Below are positions 16,140 through 25,043 of a DNA stretch of 64,000 nucleotides, one piece after another. Numbering within the stretch: position 1 is the stretch's first letter; every line of letters starts with the position of its first letter. Under the pieces are notes generated by a model. It saw only the letters and a list, made by a program, of their open reading frames with translations, was not told where the DNA came from and did not search any database. The DNA is from an uncultured Bacteroidia bacterium (lineage in GTDB: Bacteria; Bacteroidota; Bacteroidia; Bacteroidales; UBA932), in NCBI GenBank assembly GCA_902785785.1, contig CADAAA010000001.1:310001-374000 (forward strand). The letters run 5' to 3'. Both the position numbers and the translations under genes were made by a program.

Positions 16140-17984
16140 ATGCAACACAAGGTAATTGATACTAAAGATGTTGTAATTCGTTTCGCGGGGGATTCTGGTG
16201 ACGGCATGCAGCTCACCGGGTCTCTCTTTGCCGATATGTCGGCCATCTACGGAAACGAATTGTCCACTTTCCCGGACTATCCTGCGGAGATTCGCGCGCC
16301 GCACGGCACCGTCTCCGGAGTCTCCGGCTTCCAGGTGCATATCGGAAGCGCGGATGTCAATACGCCGGGAGACTTCTGCGACCTTCTGGTCGCCATGAAC
16401 CCTGCCGCACTCAAGGCAAACGCCAAATGGTGCAAGCCCACGGCCATGATCCTCGTTGACGGCGACGCTTTCGACGAGGCCGGAATGAAGAAGGCCGGAT
16501 TCAAGACCGAGGATCCCTTCACCGAGCTCCACGTCGAGGATAGGACGCTCCTCGTAGCGTCCATCACCTCCCTTACGGAGGAGAGCCTCAAGGATTTCGG
16601 CATGGACTCCAAGGCCGTCCACAAGTGCAAGAACATGTTCACGCTCGGCATGGCCTGCTACATCTACAGCCGGCCCCTCGAGTACATCTACCAGTACCTC
16701 GAGCGCAAGTTCTCCAAGAAGCACCCGGAGATGATCGAGCCCAACAAGAAGGTCCTGAACGACGGCTTCAACTACGCCGCCAACGTGCAGGCCATCCCCA
16801 ATACCTATACGGTGGCCCCCGCCAAACTCAAGAAGGGCACCTACCGCAATATGACCGGCAACCAGGCCACCGCCTGGGGATTGCTCGCCGCTTCCGAGAA
16901 GTCCAGCCTCCCGCTGTTCTGCGGTTCCTATCCCATTACGCCTGCTACGGCTATCCTTGAGGAACTCGCCATCCATAAGAGCCTCGGCGCCAAGACGCTG
17001 CAGGCCGAGGACGAGATAGCGGGCATCTGCACCGCTATCGGCGCCGCTTTCGCCGGCAATCTCGCTGTCACCACCACTTCCGGCCCCGGCCTTTCGCTTA
17101 AGAGCGAGGCCCTCGGACTTGCCGTCATGGCCGAGCTTCCGCTCGTCGTCGTAGACGTGCAGCGCGGCGGCCCTTCCACCGGTCTTCCGACCAAGACCGA
17201 GCAGACCGACCTGGGCCAGGCCCTTTATGGCCGCAACGGTGAATGCCCGATCCCCATCGTGGCCGCCCATTCGCCCGCGAACTGTTTCGATGCCGCCTTC
17301 AATGCCGCCAAGATCGCCCTTGAGCACATGACTCCGGTCATCCTTCTCTCCGAAGGCTTCCTCGGCAACGGTTCGGAGCCCTGGCGCATCCCTTCGATGG
17401 CCGATTATCCCGAGATCAAGCCGCCGTTCGTTGACGGTGTCCTTTCCGAAGGAGAGAGGTATTATCCTTTCCAGCGCGATCCCGAGACGTTCGTGCGCCG
17501 CTGGGCCCTCCCGGGCCAGAAAGGCTTCGAGCACCGCGTCGGCGGTCTCGAGAAGACGCACGAAGGCGTCCTATCCACCGATCCCGCCAACCATGCCATG
17601 ATGGTGGCCGAGCGTGCCGCCAAGGTGCAGAAGATCGCGGATTTCATCCCCGCCCTCGATGTCGACGGCCCCGCTTCCGGAAAACTGCTTGTAGTGGGCT
17701 GGGGCGGCACTTACGGCCACATCCTCTCCGCCGTGCACGAGCTGCGCGAGGCCGGCAAGGACGTGTCCTTCGCCCATTTCGACTACATACTCCCGCTGCC
17801 TAAGAACACCGCCGAAGTCTTCTCGCATTTCGAGAAGGTCATCGTGTGCGAGCTCAACAGCGGCCAGTTCGTGAATTATCTGCGCGGCGTTTACCCGCAG
17901 TTCGATTATCTCCAGTTCAACAAGGTGCAGGGCCAGCCGTTCCTCGTGAGCGAGCTCGTCTCCGCCATCAACGAGGCATTGTAA
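16140..17984 (+). CDS. korA: 2-oxoacid:ferredoxin oxidoreductase, fused gamma/alpha subunit
   Basis: 614 residues. Oxidises a 2-oxoacid (probably 2-oxoglutarate) with CoA and ferredoxin to acyl-CoA, or runs in reverse. N-terminal gamma domain, residues of about 5-190, opens with VIRFAGDSGDGMQLTGSLFA; the alpha pyrimidine-binding domain begins with YPITPAT at 264-270, and the EDEIAGICTAIGAAFAG motif follows. The fusion length fits KorA-type enzymes. korB follows after 4 nt. No separate ferredoxin subunit gene is adjacent. gdhA is next downstream, which favours 2-oxoglutarate as the substrate. Confidence 0.93.
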   Translation: MQHKVIDTKDVVIRFAGDSGDGMQLTGSLFADMSAIYGNELSTFPDYPAEIRAPHGTVSGVSGFQVHIGSADVNTPGDFCDLLVAMNPAALKANAKWCKPTAMILVDGDAFDEAGMKKAGFKTEDPFTELHVEDRTLLVASITSLTEESLKDFGMDSKAVHKCKNMFTLGMACYIYSRPLEYIYQYLERKFSKKHPEMIEPNKKVLNDGFNYAANVQAIPNTYTVAPAKLKKGTYRNMTGNQATAWGLLAASEKSSLPLFCGSYPITPATAILEELAIHKSLGAKTLQAEDEIAGICTAIGAAFAGNLAVTTTSGPGLSLKSEALGLAVMAELPLVVVDVQRGGPSTGLPTKTEQTDLGQALYGRNGECPIPIVAAHSPANCFDAAFNAAKIALEHMTPVILLSEGFLGNGSEPWRIPSMADYPEIKPPFVDGVLSEGERYYPFQRDPETFVRRWALPGQKGFEHRVGGLEKTHEGVLSTDPANHAMMVAERAAKVQKIADFIPALDVDGPASGKLLVVGWGGTYGHILSAVHELREAGKDVSFAHFDYILPLPKNTAEVFSHFEKVIVCELNSGQFVNYLRGVYPQFDYLQFNKVQGQPFLVSELVSAINEAL

Positions 17985-17988
17985 GACT

Positions 17989-19008
17989 ATGGCATATTTG
18001 ACATTCAAGGATTTCAAGAGTGACCAGGAAGTCCGCTGGTGCCCCGGATGCGGAGACCATGCGGTGCTTGCCGCCCTCCAGAGGGCTCTCCCGAAAGTGA
18101 GCCAGGCCCTCAACTACGAGAAGGAACGCTATGTGGTAGTATCCGGCATCGGATGCTCGTCACGCCTTCCATATTACATGGACACCTACGGGTTCCACAG
18201 CATCCACGGCCGTGCAACGGCCATCTCCACAGGTATCAAGGTGGCCAATCCTACCCTGACCGTGTGGCAGGCCTGCGGCGACGGCGACGCCCTCGCCATC
18301 GGCGGAAACCATTTCATCCACGCCATCCGTCGCAACATCGACATCAATATCATGCTCTTCAACAATCAGATCTACGGTCTGACGAAGGGCCAGTATTCTC
18401 CGACCTCCAAGTTCGGCGCCATCACCAAGACCTCTCCTTACGGCACCGTCGAACATCCGTTCAATCCCGGTTCGCTCGTATTGGGTGCCAAGGGCACGTT
18501 CTTCGCCCGTTCCCTTGACGTCGAGCTCAAGCTCAACGAGGAGATCATGACGGCCGCAGCGCTGCATGACGGCTGTTCGGTGATGGAGTTCCTGACCAAC
18601 TGCGTCATCTTCAACGACGGCGCGCACAAGTCGCTGTCCGACCCCGCCCTGCGCGCCGACAACACCATCGTGCTCCGCCAGGGCGAGAAGATGATATTCG
18701 GCAAGAACAAGGACAAGGGCCTTGTCTACGACGGCAAGAAGCTTCGCGTCGTGCGTATCGGCGAGGGCGGCTTCACCGAGGAGGACATTCTCGTCCACGA
18801 CGCCCACAAGGACAATATCAGCATCCACATGGCCCTCGCGGACATGAAGGGACCGGACTATCCCGTTGCCCTCGGCGTGATCCGCGACGTCAAGGACATC
18901 ACCTACGACGACGGTGTCCGCGACCAGGTCAAGGACGTGATGGTCAAGTCCAAGATACACTCCATGGACGAGCTGCTCCACAGCGGTTCCACCTGGGAGG
19001 TCGAATGA
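17989..19008 (+). CDS. korB: 2-oxoacid:ferredoxin oxidoreductase, beta subunit
   Basis: 339 residues. TPP-binding subunit partner of korA. VRWCPGCGDHAVL with conserved Cys near the start, GIGCSSRLPYYMDTYGFH near 50-67, and the TPP/Mg motif GDGDALAIGGNHF followed by NIMLFNNQIYGLTKGQ near 125. Residues fit the 2-oxoglutarate/pyruvate family; the korA fusion and gdhA neighbour favour 2-oxoglutarate. Cytoplasmic. Co-transcribed with korA. Confidence 0.94.
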   Translation: MAYLTFKDFKSDQEVRWCPGCGDHAVLAALQRALPKVSQALNYEKERYVVVSGIGCSSRLPYYMDTYGFHSIHGRATAISTGIKVANPTLTVWQACGDGDALAIGGNHFIHAIRRNIDINIMLFNNQIYGLTKGQYSPTSKFGAITKTSPYGTVEHPFNPGSLVLGAKGTFFARSLDVELKLNEEIMTAAALHDGCSVMEFLTNCVIFNDGAHKSLSDPALRADNTIVLRQGEKMIFGKNKDKGLVYDGKKLRVVRIGEGGFTEEDILVHDAHKDNISIHMALADMKGPDYPVALGVIRDVKDITYDDGVRDQVKDVMVKSKIHSMDELLHSGSTWEVE

Positions 19009-19057
19009 TACCTGATAACAAATCATAACAACCACAATTACACTTTATAACCAAGTA

Positions 19058-20401
19058 ATGAAAACATCTGTAATCATGGCCAGGCTCCAGGCCAAGTACC
19101 CGGGAGAGAGCGAATATCTCCAGGCGGTGCAGGAGGTTTTGGAATCCGTCGAGGACGTTTACAACCAGCATCCCGAATTCGAAGAGGCTAAGATAGTCGA
19201 ACGCATGGTCGAACCCGACCGCATCTTCACCTTCCGCGTGACGTGGGTGGATGACAAGGGAGAGGTCCAGACCAATACCGGATACCGTGTGCAGTTCAAC
19301 AGCGCCATCGGTCCCTACAAGGGCGGTCTCCGTTTCCATAGGGCTGTCACCCCTTCCATGCTCAAGTTCCTCGGTTTCGAGCAGACCTTCAAGAATGCCC
19401 TCACCACCCTTCCTATGGGCGGCGCCAAGGGCGGTTCGGACTTCGATCCCAAGGGCAAGTCCAATGACGAGATCATGCGTTTCTGCCAGGCCTTCATGCT
19501 TGAGCTCTGGAACTGCATAGGTCCCGACCAGGACATCCCCGCCGGCGACGTAGGTGTAGGCGGACGCGAGATCGGTTTCCTCTATGGCATGTACAAGAAA
19601 CTCGCCCGCCAGTACAATACCGGTGTCCTGACCGGAAAGGGCAGCACCTGGGGCGGTTCCATCCTCCGTCCCGAGGCTACCGGCTTCGGCGCCCTCTATT
19701 TCACCCATCACCTTCTGGAGAAGGCCGGCATCGGCATCAAGGGCAAGACCGTTGCCCTCTCAGGCTTCGGTAACGTCGCCTGGGGTGCTGCCACCAAGGC
19801 CACAGAGCTCGGTGCCAAGGTCGTGGCCATCTCCGGACCGGACGGTGTCTGCCACATCCCTGACGGCATCACAAAGGAGATGATCGACTACATGCTCGTC
19901 ATGCGCGCCTCCAACCGTGACAAGGTCCAGGACATGGCCGACAAGTTCCCCGAGAAGGTCAAGTTCACCGCAGGCAAGAAGAGCTGGAGCATCCCTGTGG
20001 ACATCGCCCTCCCTTGCGCTTTCCAGAACGAGCTTTCCGAGGATGACGCCAAGGAGCTGAAGGCCAACGGCTGTTTCTGCTGCTGCGAGGTCTCCAACAT
20101 GGGCTGCCAGCCGGGAGCCATCCATTTCTTCCAGAACAACGGCATCCTCTTCGCCCCCGGCAAGGCCGTCAACGCTGGCGGTGTCGCCACCTCCGGCCTT
20201 GAGATGACGCAGAACGCCGAGCATATCTCCTGGAGCGGCAAGGAAGTGGATGAGAAACTCCATTTCATCATGAAGTCCATCCACGAGCAGTGCGTCAAGT
20301 ACGGCACCCAGCCTGACGGCAGCGTCGATTACGTGAAGGGCGCCAACATCGCCGGCTTCATGAAGGTCGCCACCGCCATGCTCGAGCAGGGTACGATCTA
20401 G
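19058..20401 (+). CDS. gdhA: NADP-type glutamate dehydrogenase
   Basis: 447 residues, typical of hexameric GDH. Interconverts glutamate with 2-oxoglutarate plus ammonia. GPYKGGLRFH near residue 90, the active-site lysine motif PMGGAKGGSDFDPKGKS near 125, DIPAGDVGVGGREIGF near 167, and the Rossmann ALSGFGNVAWGAA near 235 are visible. NADP use is suggested by family rather than read. It follows korAB after 49 nt, so 2-oxoglutarate can pass between the two enzymes. A strong terminator follows. Confidence 0.96.
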   Translation: MKTSVIMARLQAKYPGESEYLQAVQEVLESVEDVYNQHPEFEEAKIVERMVEPDRIFTFRVTWVDDKGEVQTNTGYRVQFNSAIGPYKGGLRFHRAVTPSMLKFLGFEQTFKNALTTLPMGGAKGGSDFDPKGKSNDEIMRFCQAFMLELWNCIGPDQDIPAGDVGVGGREIGFLYGMYKKLARQYNTGVLTGKGSTWGGSILRPEATGFGALYFTHHLLEKAGIGIKGKTVALSGFGNVAWGAATKATELGAKVVAISGPDGVCHIPDGITKEMIDYMLVMRASNRDKVQDMADKFPEKVKFTAGKKSWSIPVDIALPCAFQNELSEDDAKELKANGCFCCCEVSNMGCQPGAIHFFQNNGILFAPGKAVNAGGVATSGLEMTQNAEHISWSGKEVDEKLHFIMKSIHEQCVKYGTQPDGSVDYVKGANIAGFMKVATAMLEQGTI

Positions 20402-20455
20402 CTTCCGTATCCGGCTGGTGCCGGATTTCCATATCTACCCAATTATTGGGATTCT

Positions 20456-20491
20456 TCTGCGCTGAGTGTCCAACTTAGCGCAGATTTTTTT
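20456..20491 (+). terminator. rho-independent terminator after gdhA
   Basis: TCTGCGCTGAGT (20456-20467), loop GTCCA, ACTTAGCGCAGA (20473-20484), one G-T pair, then seven T. The T-run touches the next promoter box. Confidence 0.88.
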
Positions 20492-20498
20492 AACTTTG
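20491..20498 (+). promoter_or_regulatory. -7 box of the ridA promoter
   Basis: TAACTTTG fits TAnnTTTG, 23 nt before the ridA ATG, directly after the gdhA terminator T-run. No clear TTTG at -33 because that stretch is the terminator stem. Confidence 0.5.
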
Positions 20499-20521
20499 TT
20501 ACTTAACAAAAGATTATCGGA

Positions 20522-20896
20522 ATGAAAAACACCGTTGCATCGCCCAAGGCCCCCAAGGCGGTCGGGCCATATTCGCAGGCCGTCGAACTGAACGGCACCC
20601 TCTTCCTTTCCGGGCAGTTGCCCATCGATCCGCAGGCCGGCAAGATGCCGGAGGGCATAGCCGCCCAGACGAGGCAGTCCCTGACCAATATCGGCGCCGT
20701 CCTCGAGGAGGCGGGACTCGGATTCGGGGATGTCGTTAAGACCACCGTCCTGCTGAAAGATATCGCTGATTTCGCAGCCATGAACGCCGTCTATGCGGAG
20801 TTCTTCCCGGAGATGAAGCCGGCGCGCGTCTGCTACCAGGTGGCGGCGCTGCCCATGGGCGCACTGGTGGAGATCGACGCCGTAGCCGGCAAATAA
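20522..20896 (+). CDS. ridA: RidA family imine/enamine deaminase
   Basis: 124 residues, full length. Hydrolyses reactive 2-aminoacrylate and related enamines that PLP enzymes release. Signature features: AVGPYSQAVELNGTLFLSGQLP near the N-terminus, the substrate-carboxylate Arg within the C-terminal ARVCYQVAALPMGALVEID, which closely fits RidA. Cytoplasmic. The S46 peptidase starts 8 nt after its stop, suggesting shared transcription with amino-acid catabolism genes. Confidence 0.93.
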   Translation: MKNTVASPKAPKAVGPYSQAVELNGTLFLSGQLPIDPQAGKMPEGIAAQTRQSLTNIGAVLEEAGLGFGDVVKTTVLLKDIADFAAMNAVYAEFFPEMKPARVCYQVAALPMGALVEIDAVAGK

Positions 20897-20904
20897 TCCC
20901 GGCC

Positions 20905-23052
20905 ATGCGACCCCGCGCCCTTCTCCGTATCGCGCCGCTGCTCGCGGCCTTGCTGCTCAGCTCCTTCTCCGCGTACGCGGACGAGGGCATGTGGATGATA
21001 AATGCCATCTCCAAAGCCTTGGAAGCTGACATGAAGGCCAAGGGCCTGAAACTCGATGCGAACGAGATATACAATGCAGATGCCGAAGGAGCTTCCCTGA
21101 AGGATGCCGTCCTGTCCCTGGATTTCGGTTGCTCCGGCAGTATCATCTCCGACAACGGCCTCGTCATTACCAACCATCATTGTGCTTACAGCGACGTCCA
21201 TGCCCTCAGCACTCCGGAGCACAATTACCTGGAGGACGGTTTCTGGGCCATGACCTCCCGGGATGAAAAGCCTATCCGCGGCAAGGGTATCTATTTCCTC
21301 AAGCGCGTACTTGACGTGACGGATGAGGTAGGGGAGATGTACGCCGAGGCGGAACGCAGCGGACAGACGCTGGGCTCTCGCAGGATGTCTTCCCAGATTG
21401 AGAAGAAGTATTCGGAGCAGACCGGACTGGAAGCATCCCTTTCTTCCATGTGGAGCGGTTCCAAGTACTATCTTGCCTTGTATGAGGTGTATACGGATAT
21501 CCGTCTCGTCGCCGCTCCTCCGGTGAGTATCTCTGCCTATGGCGGCGACATAGACAACTGGGAGTGGCCGCAGCACAAGTGCGATTTCGCCCTTTACAGG
21601 ATCTATACCGGTCCTGACGGCAGGCCTGCGGACTATTCGCCGGACAACGTCCCGTTGAAGCCTGCGCGCAAGCTGGAGATATCTCTTGACGGATACAAGG
21701 AAGGCGATTTCGCCATGGTCATAGGCTATCCCGGCCGCACGGACCGTTACGCCTCCTCAGCCAAGATAAGCTATCTGGAGAATGTCAGCTATCCGGTCAG
21801 CAACATCATCCGCGCTGACCAGATGGCCATCGTCAACGCTTGGATGAACGCCGATCCTGAAGTCCGTCTCAAGTATTCAGACTACTATTTCAGCCTGTCC
21901 AATGTCCAGGAGAACAACGAGGGCATGGTGCAATGCCTCACCCGTTTCGGAGTAGCGGACGAGCGCCGCGGGCAGGAGAAGGAACTCCAGGCATGGATCG
22001 ACGCAGACCCGGCCCGCAAGGCGAAATGGGGAGGCCTGCTGCAGGAGCTTGACTCCAAGTACGCCGCCATTTCGGAGGCGGAGGCCAACCTTGTGTGCTA
22101 CCGGGAGACGATGGTTCGCGGCACCCGCCTGGGAGTCATCGCCACGCGTCTCAAGTCCATCAGGAATGCTCTCGGCGACAGCAGGCGTGTCAAACAGATG
22201 CAGTTGACCGACGCTGCCCAGTACGCTGAAATGGACCTCAGGGTGGAGCGTGACCTGTTCCGTTATGCCGCGAGGACATACTACACCAATGTAGACAGTT
22301 GTTACTGGGGACCTTTCCAGAAGGAGCTCTTCGAGTTGTACAAGGATGACATGGAAGCGTTCTGCGCCAATACCTGGGACAAGAGCTGGATGACTGACGA
22401 GAGAGGCATCGTCCGCTTCCTGACCATGGAAGGATCCGAGATGGATCCCCTTTACGACGATCCGTTGTACAGGTTACTAACCGAGGTCGCGGTGACGGTG
22501 TTCAACGACGCCATAGCTGCCACTCCCGGAGACAGGACGGTCAGCCAGCTCGGAAGCGAGTATACCCGCGCCCTATACAACATGCGTCTCGACAAGGGTA
22601 TTTCCCAGTATCCTGACGCCAACAGCACCATGCGCATTAGCTACGGTACGGTCTCGGGTTATGAGCCGCGCGACGGCGTCTGGTGCTCCTGGCACTCGAC
22701 GCCCGCGGGCATCCTGGAGAAATACGACCCCGATTCGTACGACTTCAATCTCAAGCCCGACTGGAGGGCCCTGCTCGAAGAGTATTGCGGACATCCTGGG
22801 ACCGACATGTATTTCGACGTCAATTTCCTGACGGACAATGATATAACCGGAGGCAATTCCGGCTCGCCCGTGCTGGATGCCCGCGGCAGACTCATCGGCC
22901 TCGCGTTCGACGGCAACAAGGAGTCGCTCGCAAGCGATGTCAGGAGCGTACCTGGGTACAACATGTGTGTCAACGTCGACATCCGTTTCGTGATATGGAC
23001 GCTCCGCAATTATGCGCACATGGACAGGATACTCGAAGAAATAGGACTTTAA
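20905..23052 (+). CDS. S46 dipeptidyl-peptidase, DPP7-type
   Basis: 715 residues, exported (RIAPLLAALLLSSFSAYA signal). Periplasmic exopeptidase that releases dipeptides from peptide N-termini. The family His lies in TNHHCAY (residues 91-92), the catalytic Ser is S652 in GGNSGSP. Eighteen residues after the Ser is Gly (FDG); in Porphyromonas DPP11 that position is the Arg that selects acidic P1, whereas DPP7 has Gly, so this enzyme should favour hydrophobic residues. GSIISDNGLVITNH is the chymotrypsin-like core. Neighbours (gdhA, korAB, ridA) fit amino-acid use. Confidence 0.93.
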   Translation: MRPRALLRIAPLLAALLLSSFSAYADEGMWMINAISKALEADMKAKGLKLDANEIYNADAEGASLKDAVLSLDFGCSGSIISDNGLVITNHHCAYSDVHALSTPEHNYLEDGFWAMTSRDEKPIRGKGIYFLKRVLDVTDEVGEMYAEAERSGQTLGSRRMSSQIEKKYSEQTGLEASLSSMWSGSKYYLALYEVYTDIRLVAAPPVSISAYGGDIDNWEWPQHKCDFALYRIYTGPDGRPADYSPDNVPLKPARKLEISLDGYKEGDFAMVIGYPGRTDRYASSAKISYLENVSYPVSNIIRADQMAIVNAWMNADPEVRLKYSDYYFSLSNVQENNEGMVQCLTRFGVADERRGQEKELQAWIDADPARKAKWGGLLQELDSKYAAISEAEANLVCYRETMVRGTRLGVIATRLKSIRNALGDSRRVKQMQLTDAAQYAEMDLRVERDLFRYAARTYYTNVDSCYWGPFQKELFELYKDDMEAFCANTWDKSWMTDERGIVRFLTMEGSEMDPLYDDPLYRLLTEVAVTVFNDAIAATPGDRTVSQLGSEYTRALYNMRLDKGISQYPDANSTMRISYGTVSGYEPRDGVWCSWHSTPAGILEKYDPDSYDFNLKPDWRALLEEYCGHPGTDMYFDVNFLTDNDITGGNSGSPVLDARGRLIGLAFDGNKESLASDVRSVPGYNMCVNVDIRFVIWTLRNYAHMDRILEEIGL

Positions 23053-23064
23053 ACATCTGATAAT

Positions 23065-23550
23065 ATGGAATTCATAGAAGTCATACAGAAACGCCATTCG
23101 GTGAGGAAGTTCACCGGTGAACCCATCGAAAGGGAGCTGCTCGACGCGATCCTCGACATCGCCGCGACCGCACCTTCGTCAAAGAATTCGCACAGTTCGG
23201 CCTTCATGGTGGTCGATGACAAGGACACGCTCTCGGCCATCTCCGAGATGCGCGACCGCGGCTCCGCCTTCGTCAAGGACGCTGCTGCTGCCATCGTCGT
23301 CATGGGCGACCACACCAAGACCGATATCTGGGTGGAGAATGCCTCCATCTCCGCCACCTTCATACAGCTGGCGGCCACGGCCATGGACCTCGGCAGCTGC
23401 TGGGTGCATGTACGCGACCGGCTGCGCTCCAAGGCCGACCCTTCCAAGGGTACGGCTGAGGAGTACCTGCGCAGCCTGCTTGGCATACGCGACGAGTACA
23501 GCGTGCTGTGCGTCGTCGCCCTGGGCCATGAGGCCCTTCCTGAAGAATAA
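23065..23550 (+). CDS. nitroreductase family flavoprotein
   Basis: 161 residues. FMN-dependent oxidoreductase fold: IQKRHSVRKFTGEPIE at the N-terminus is the FMN phosphate-binding RxSxRxF motif, ATAPSSKNSHSSAF near 40 and LGSCWVHVR near 113 are typical. It is short for the family, so probably a minimal member; substrate unknown. It starts 12 nt after the S46 peptidase stop and precedes the FISUMP lipoprotein by 20 nt, so may be the last gene of the ridA unit. Confidence 0.88.
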   Translation: MEFIEVIQKRHSVRKFTGEPIERELLDAILDIAATAPSSKNSHSSAFMVVDDKDTLSAISEMRDRGSAFVKDAAAAIVVMGDHTKTDIWVENASISATFIQLAATAMDLGSCWVHVRDRLRSKADPSKGTAEEYLRSLLGIRDEYSVLCVVALGHEALPEE

Positions 23551-23570
23551 TCATTAACAAATCAAGCATC

Positions 23571-25040
23571 ATGAAAAGAATTATTGTTGGATTGGCATTT
23601 GCTGCCGCCCTTCTCTGCGGCTGCCAGAAGATCAATGACCTCGAGTCCCGCATGAAAGTGGCCGAGACGGACATTTCCGCCCTCAAGTCCGATGTCGCGA
23701 AACTCATGGCCGCGGTAGACAAGAAATATACTATAACAGATTTCAACGAGACCGCTACCGGTTATACCATCACCCTCTCCGACGGCAGCACCATCAGCCT
23801 CAAGAACGGTGCTGACGGCAAGGATGGTGACGCTATCCTCAAGAGCATCTCTTCCGAGAACGGTTTCGTCGTGATCACCCTCGTGGACGGTTCCGTATAT
23901 AGGATTCCGCTTGCGGATGATTATCCCCTGAAGGCTGTCAAGTCGCTCACCTATATTCCCGATTTCTTTGACGGAAGCGCGACCGTCAGCTACAAGAAAG
24001 CCGAGGACGCCACTGCAACGATGAAGTTCATGGTCCGTCCTGCATCCGCTACCACAGCGCTTATGAAGGCTGTCGAGGCCGGTTCCGTCAAGATCCTCCC
24101 GTTCGCCACTTCCATAGCTACGCGTTCTTTGGCAAATGAGGTTACGGAGCTTTCCTGCAGGTCCTTCAGCATCGATCCCGACGGCCTTCTGACTGTCAAG
24201 GTTAATGCCTCCGGGCTCGGCGAAGACTTCTTCGCCGGCAAGGCCGGAGCTGCCATTGCCATCGTGATCTCCGACGGAGTGTCCGAGATATCTTCCGCCT
24301 TCGTGCCGCTCGTGCCTGAGTGCACCGGCCTTGAGTACGGCGGTGAGATCTACGGCATCGCCAAGATGGCGGACGGCAAGACCTGGATGACCGAGAACCT
24401 CCGCTATGTCCCCGAGGGCTATGTCCCCGGTTCCGACCTGAACAAGGTTGACAGCGGCGTGTATCTCCCCGTGGTGGTCGCTGACGGCAAAGCCGCTTTC
24501 AGCTCCGACAAGGCTGACATCGAGAGGCAGGGCTATCTCTATCAGTCCGAAGTCGCCCTCGGCCTCAATGTAGGTGACCTCAAGTCCGTGCAGGATGCCA
24601 TGGCCCTGGAGGGCGCACAGGGCATCTGCCCCGATGGATGGCATATCCCGACCCTCAGCGATTATCTCGGCTTGGTAGGCAAGTCCGTCGGTGCCGATAC
24701 TGTTGCCGATGCTCCGTACTATGACGGAAAGAACGGATCCATCCAGATGCTCAACGCCGACGGCTTCAACCTCTTTGCCTGCGGCGCCGTCTCCATCCAG
24801 GACAATACCAAGACTTCCGCCACCCTCATGGGTAAGGCGGCCAACTACGACTATATATCATCCGGATTCATCTGCGGTTCGACCTATGCCGGGTGCACTG
24901 TCAAGGATGATGTCCTGACAAACATCCAGTTCTTCGGCCTCATGCCCATGACCAACAAGGCCACGGAGGCCGAATTCACCGCCAACGGCTCCAAGCTCAG
25001 TTACCGCATCGCCGCTGCAGTGCGTTGCGTAAAGGATTAA
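23571..25040 (+). CDS. DUF4988/FISUMP lipoprotein
   Basis: 489 residues. Lipoprotein: MKRIIVGLAFAAALLCGC. A short coiled coil (about 22-50, LESRMKVAETDISALKSDV) then a DUF4988-like repeat (YTITLSDGSTISLKNGADG) at about 65-105. The C-terminal half has the FISUMP pattern: GKTWMTENLRYVPEG near 270, GICPDGWHIPTLSDYLGL near 350. Such proteins are surface-exposed in Bacteroidetes; role and ligand are unknown. A TonB receptor starts 3 nt after its stop, so it heads a four-gene surface operon with the DUF4876 and DUF6850 genes. Confidence 0.82.
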   Translation: MKRIIVGLAFAAALLCGCQKINDLESRMKVAETDISALKSDVAKLMAAVDKKYTITDFNETATGYTITLSDGSTISLKNGADGKDGDAILKSISSENGFVVITLVDGSVYRIPLADDYPLKAVKSLTYIPDFFDGSATVSYKKAEDATATMKFMVRPASATTALMKAVEAGSVKILPFATSIATRSLANEVTELSCRSFSIDPDGLLTVKVNASGLGEDFFAGKAGAAIAIVISDGVSEISSAFVPLVPECTGLEYGGEIYGIAKMADGKTWMTENLRYVPEGYVPGSDLNKVDSGVYLPVVVADGKAAFSSDKADIERQGYLYQSEVALGLNVGDLKSVQDAMALEGAQGICPDGWHIPTLSDYLGLVGKSVGADTVADAPYYDGKNGSIQMLNADGFNLFACGAVSIQDNTKTSATLMGKAANYDYISSGFICGSTYAGCTVKDDVLTNIQFFGLMPMTNKATEAEFTANGSKLSYRIAAAVRCVKD

Positions 25041-25043
25041 TCC

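Noticed and set aside
16107-17561. Long minus-strand ORF of 484 codons opposite korA
   Set aside because: korA is an unmistakable full-length enzyme on the plus strand; the reverse frame is rich in Gly/Glu/Val/Leu low-complexity composition, typical of an antisense shadow in GC-rich coding DNA.
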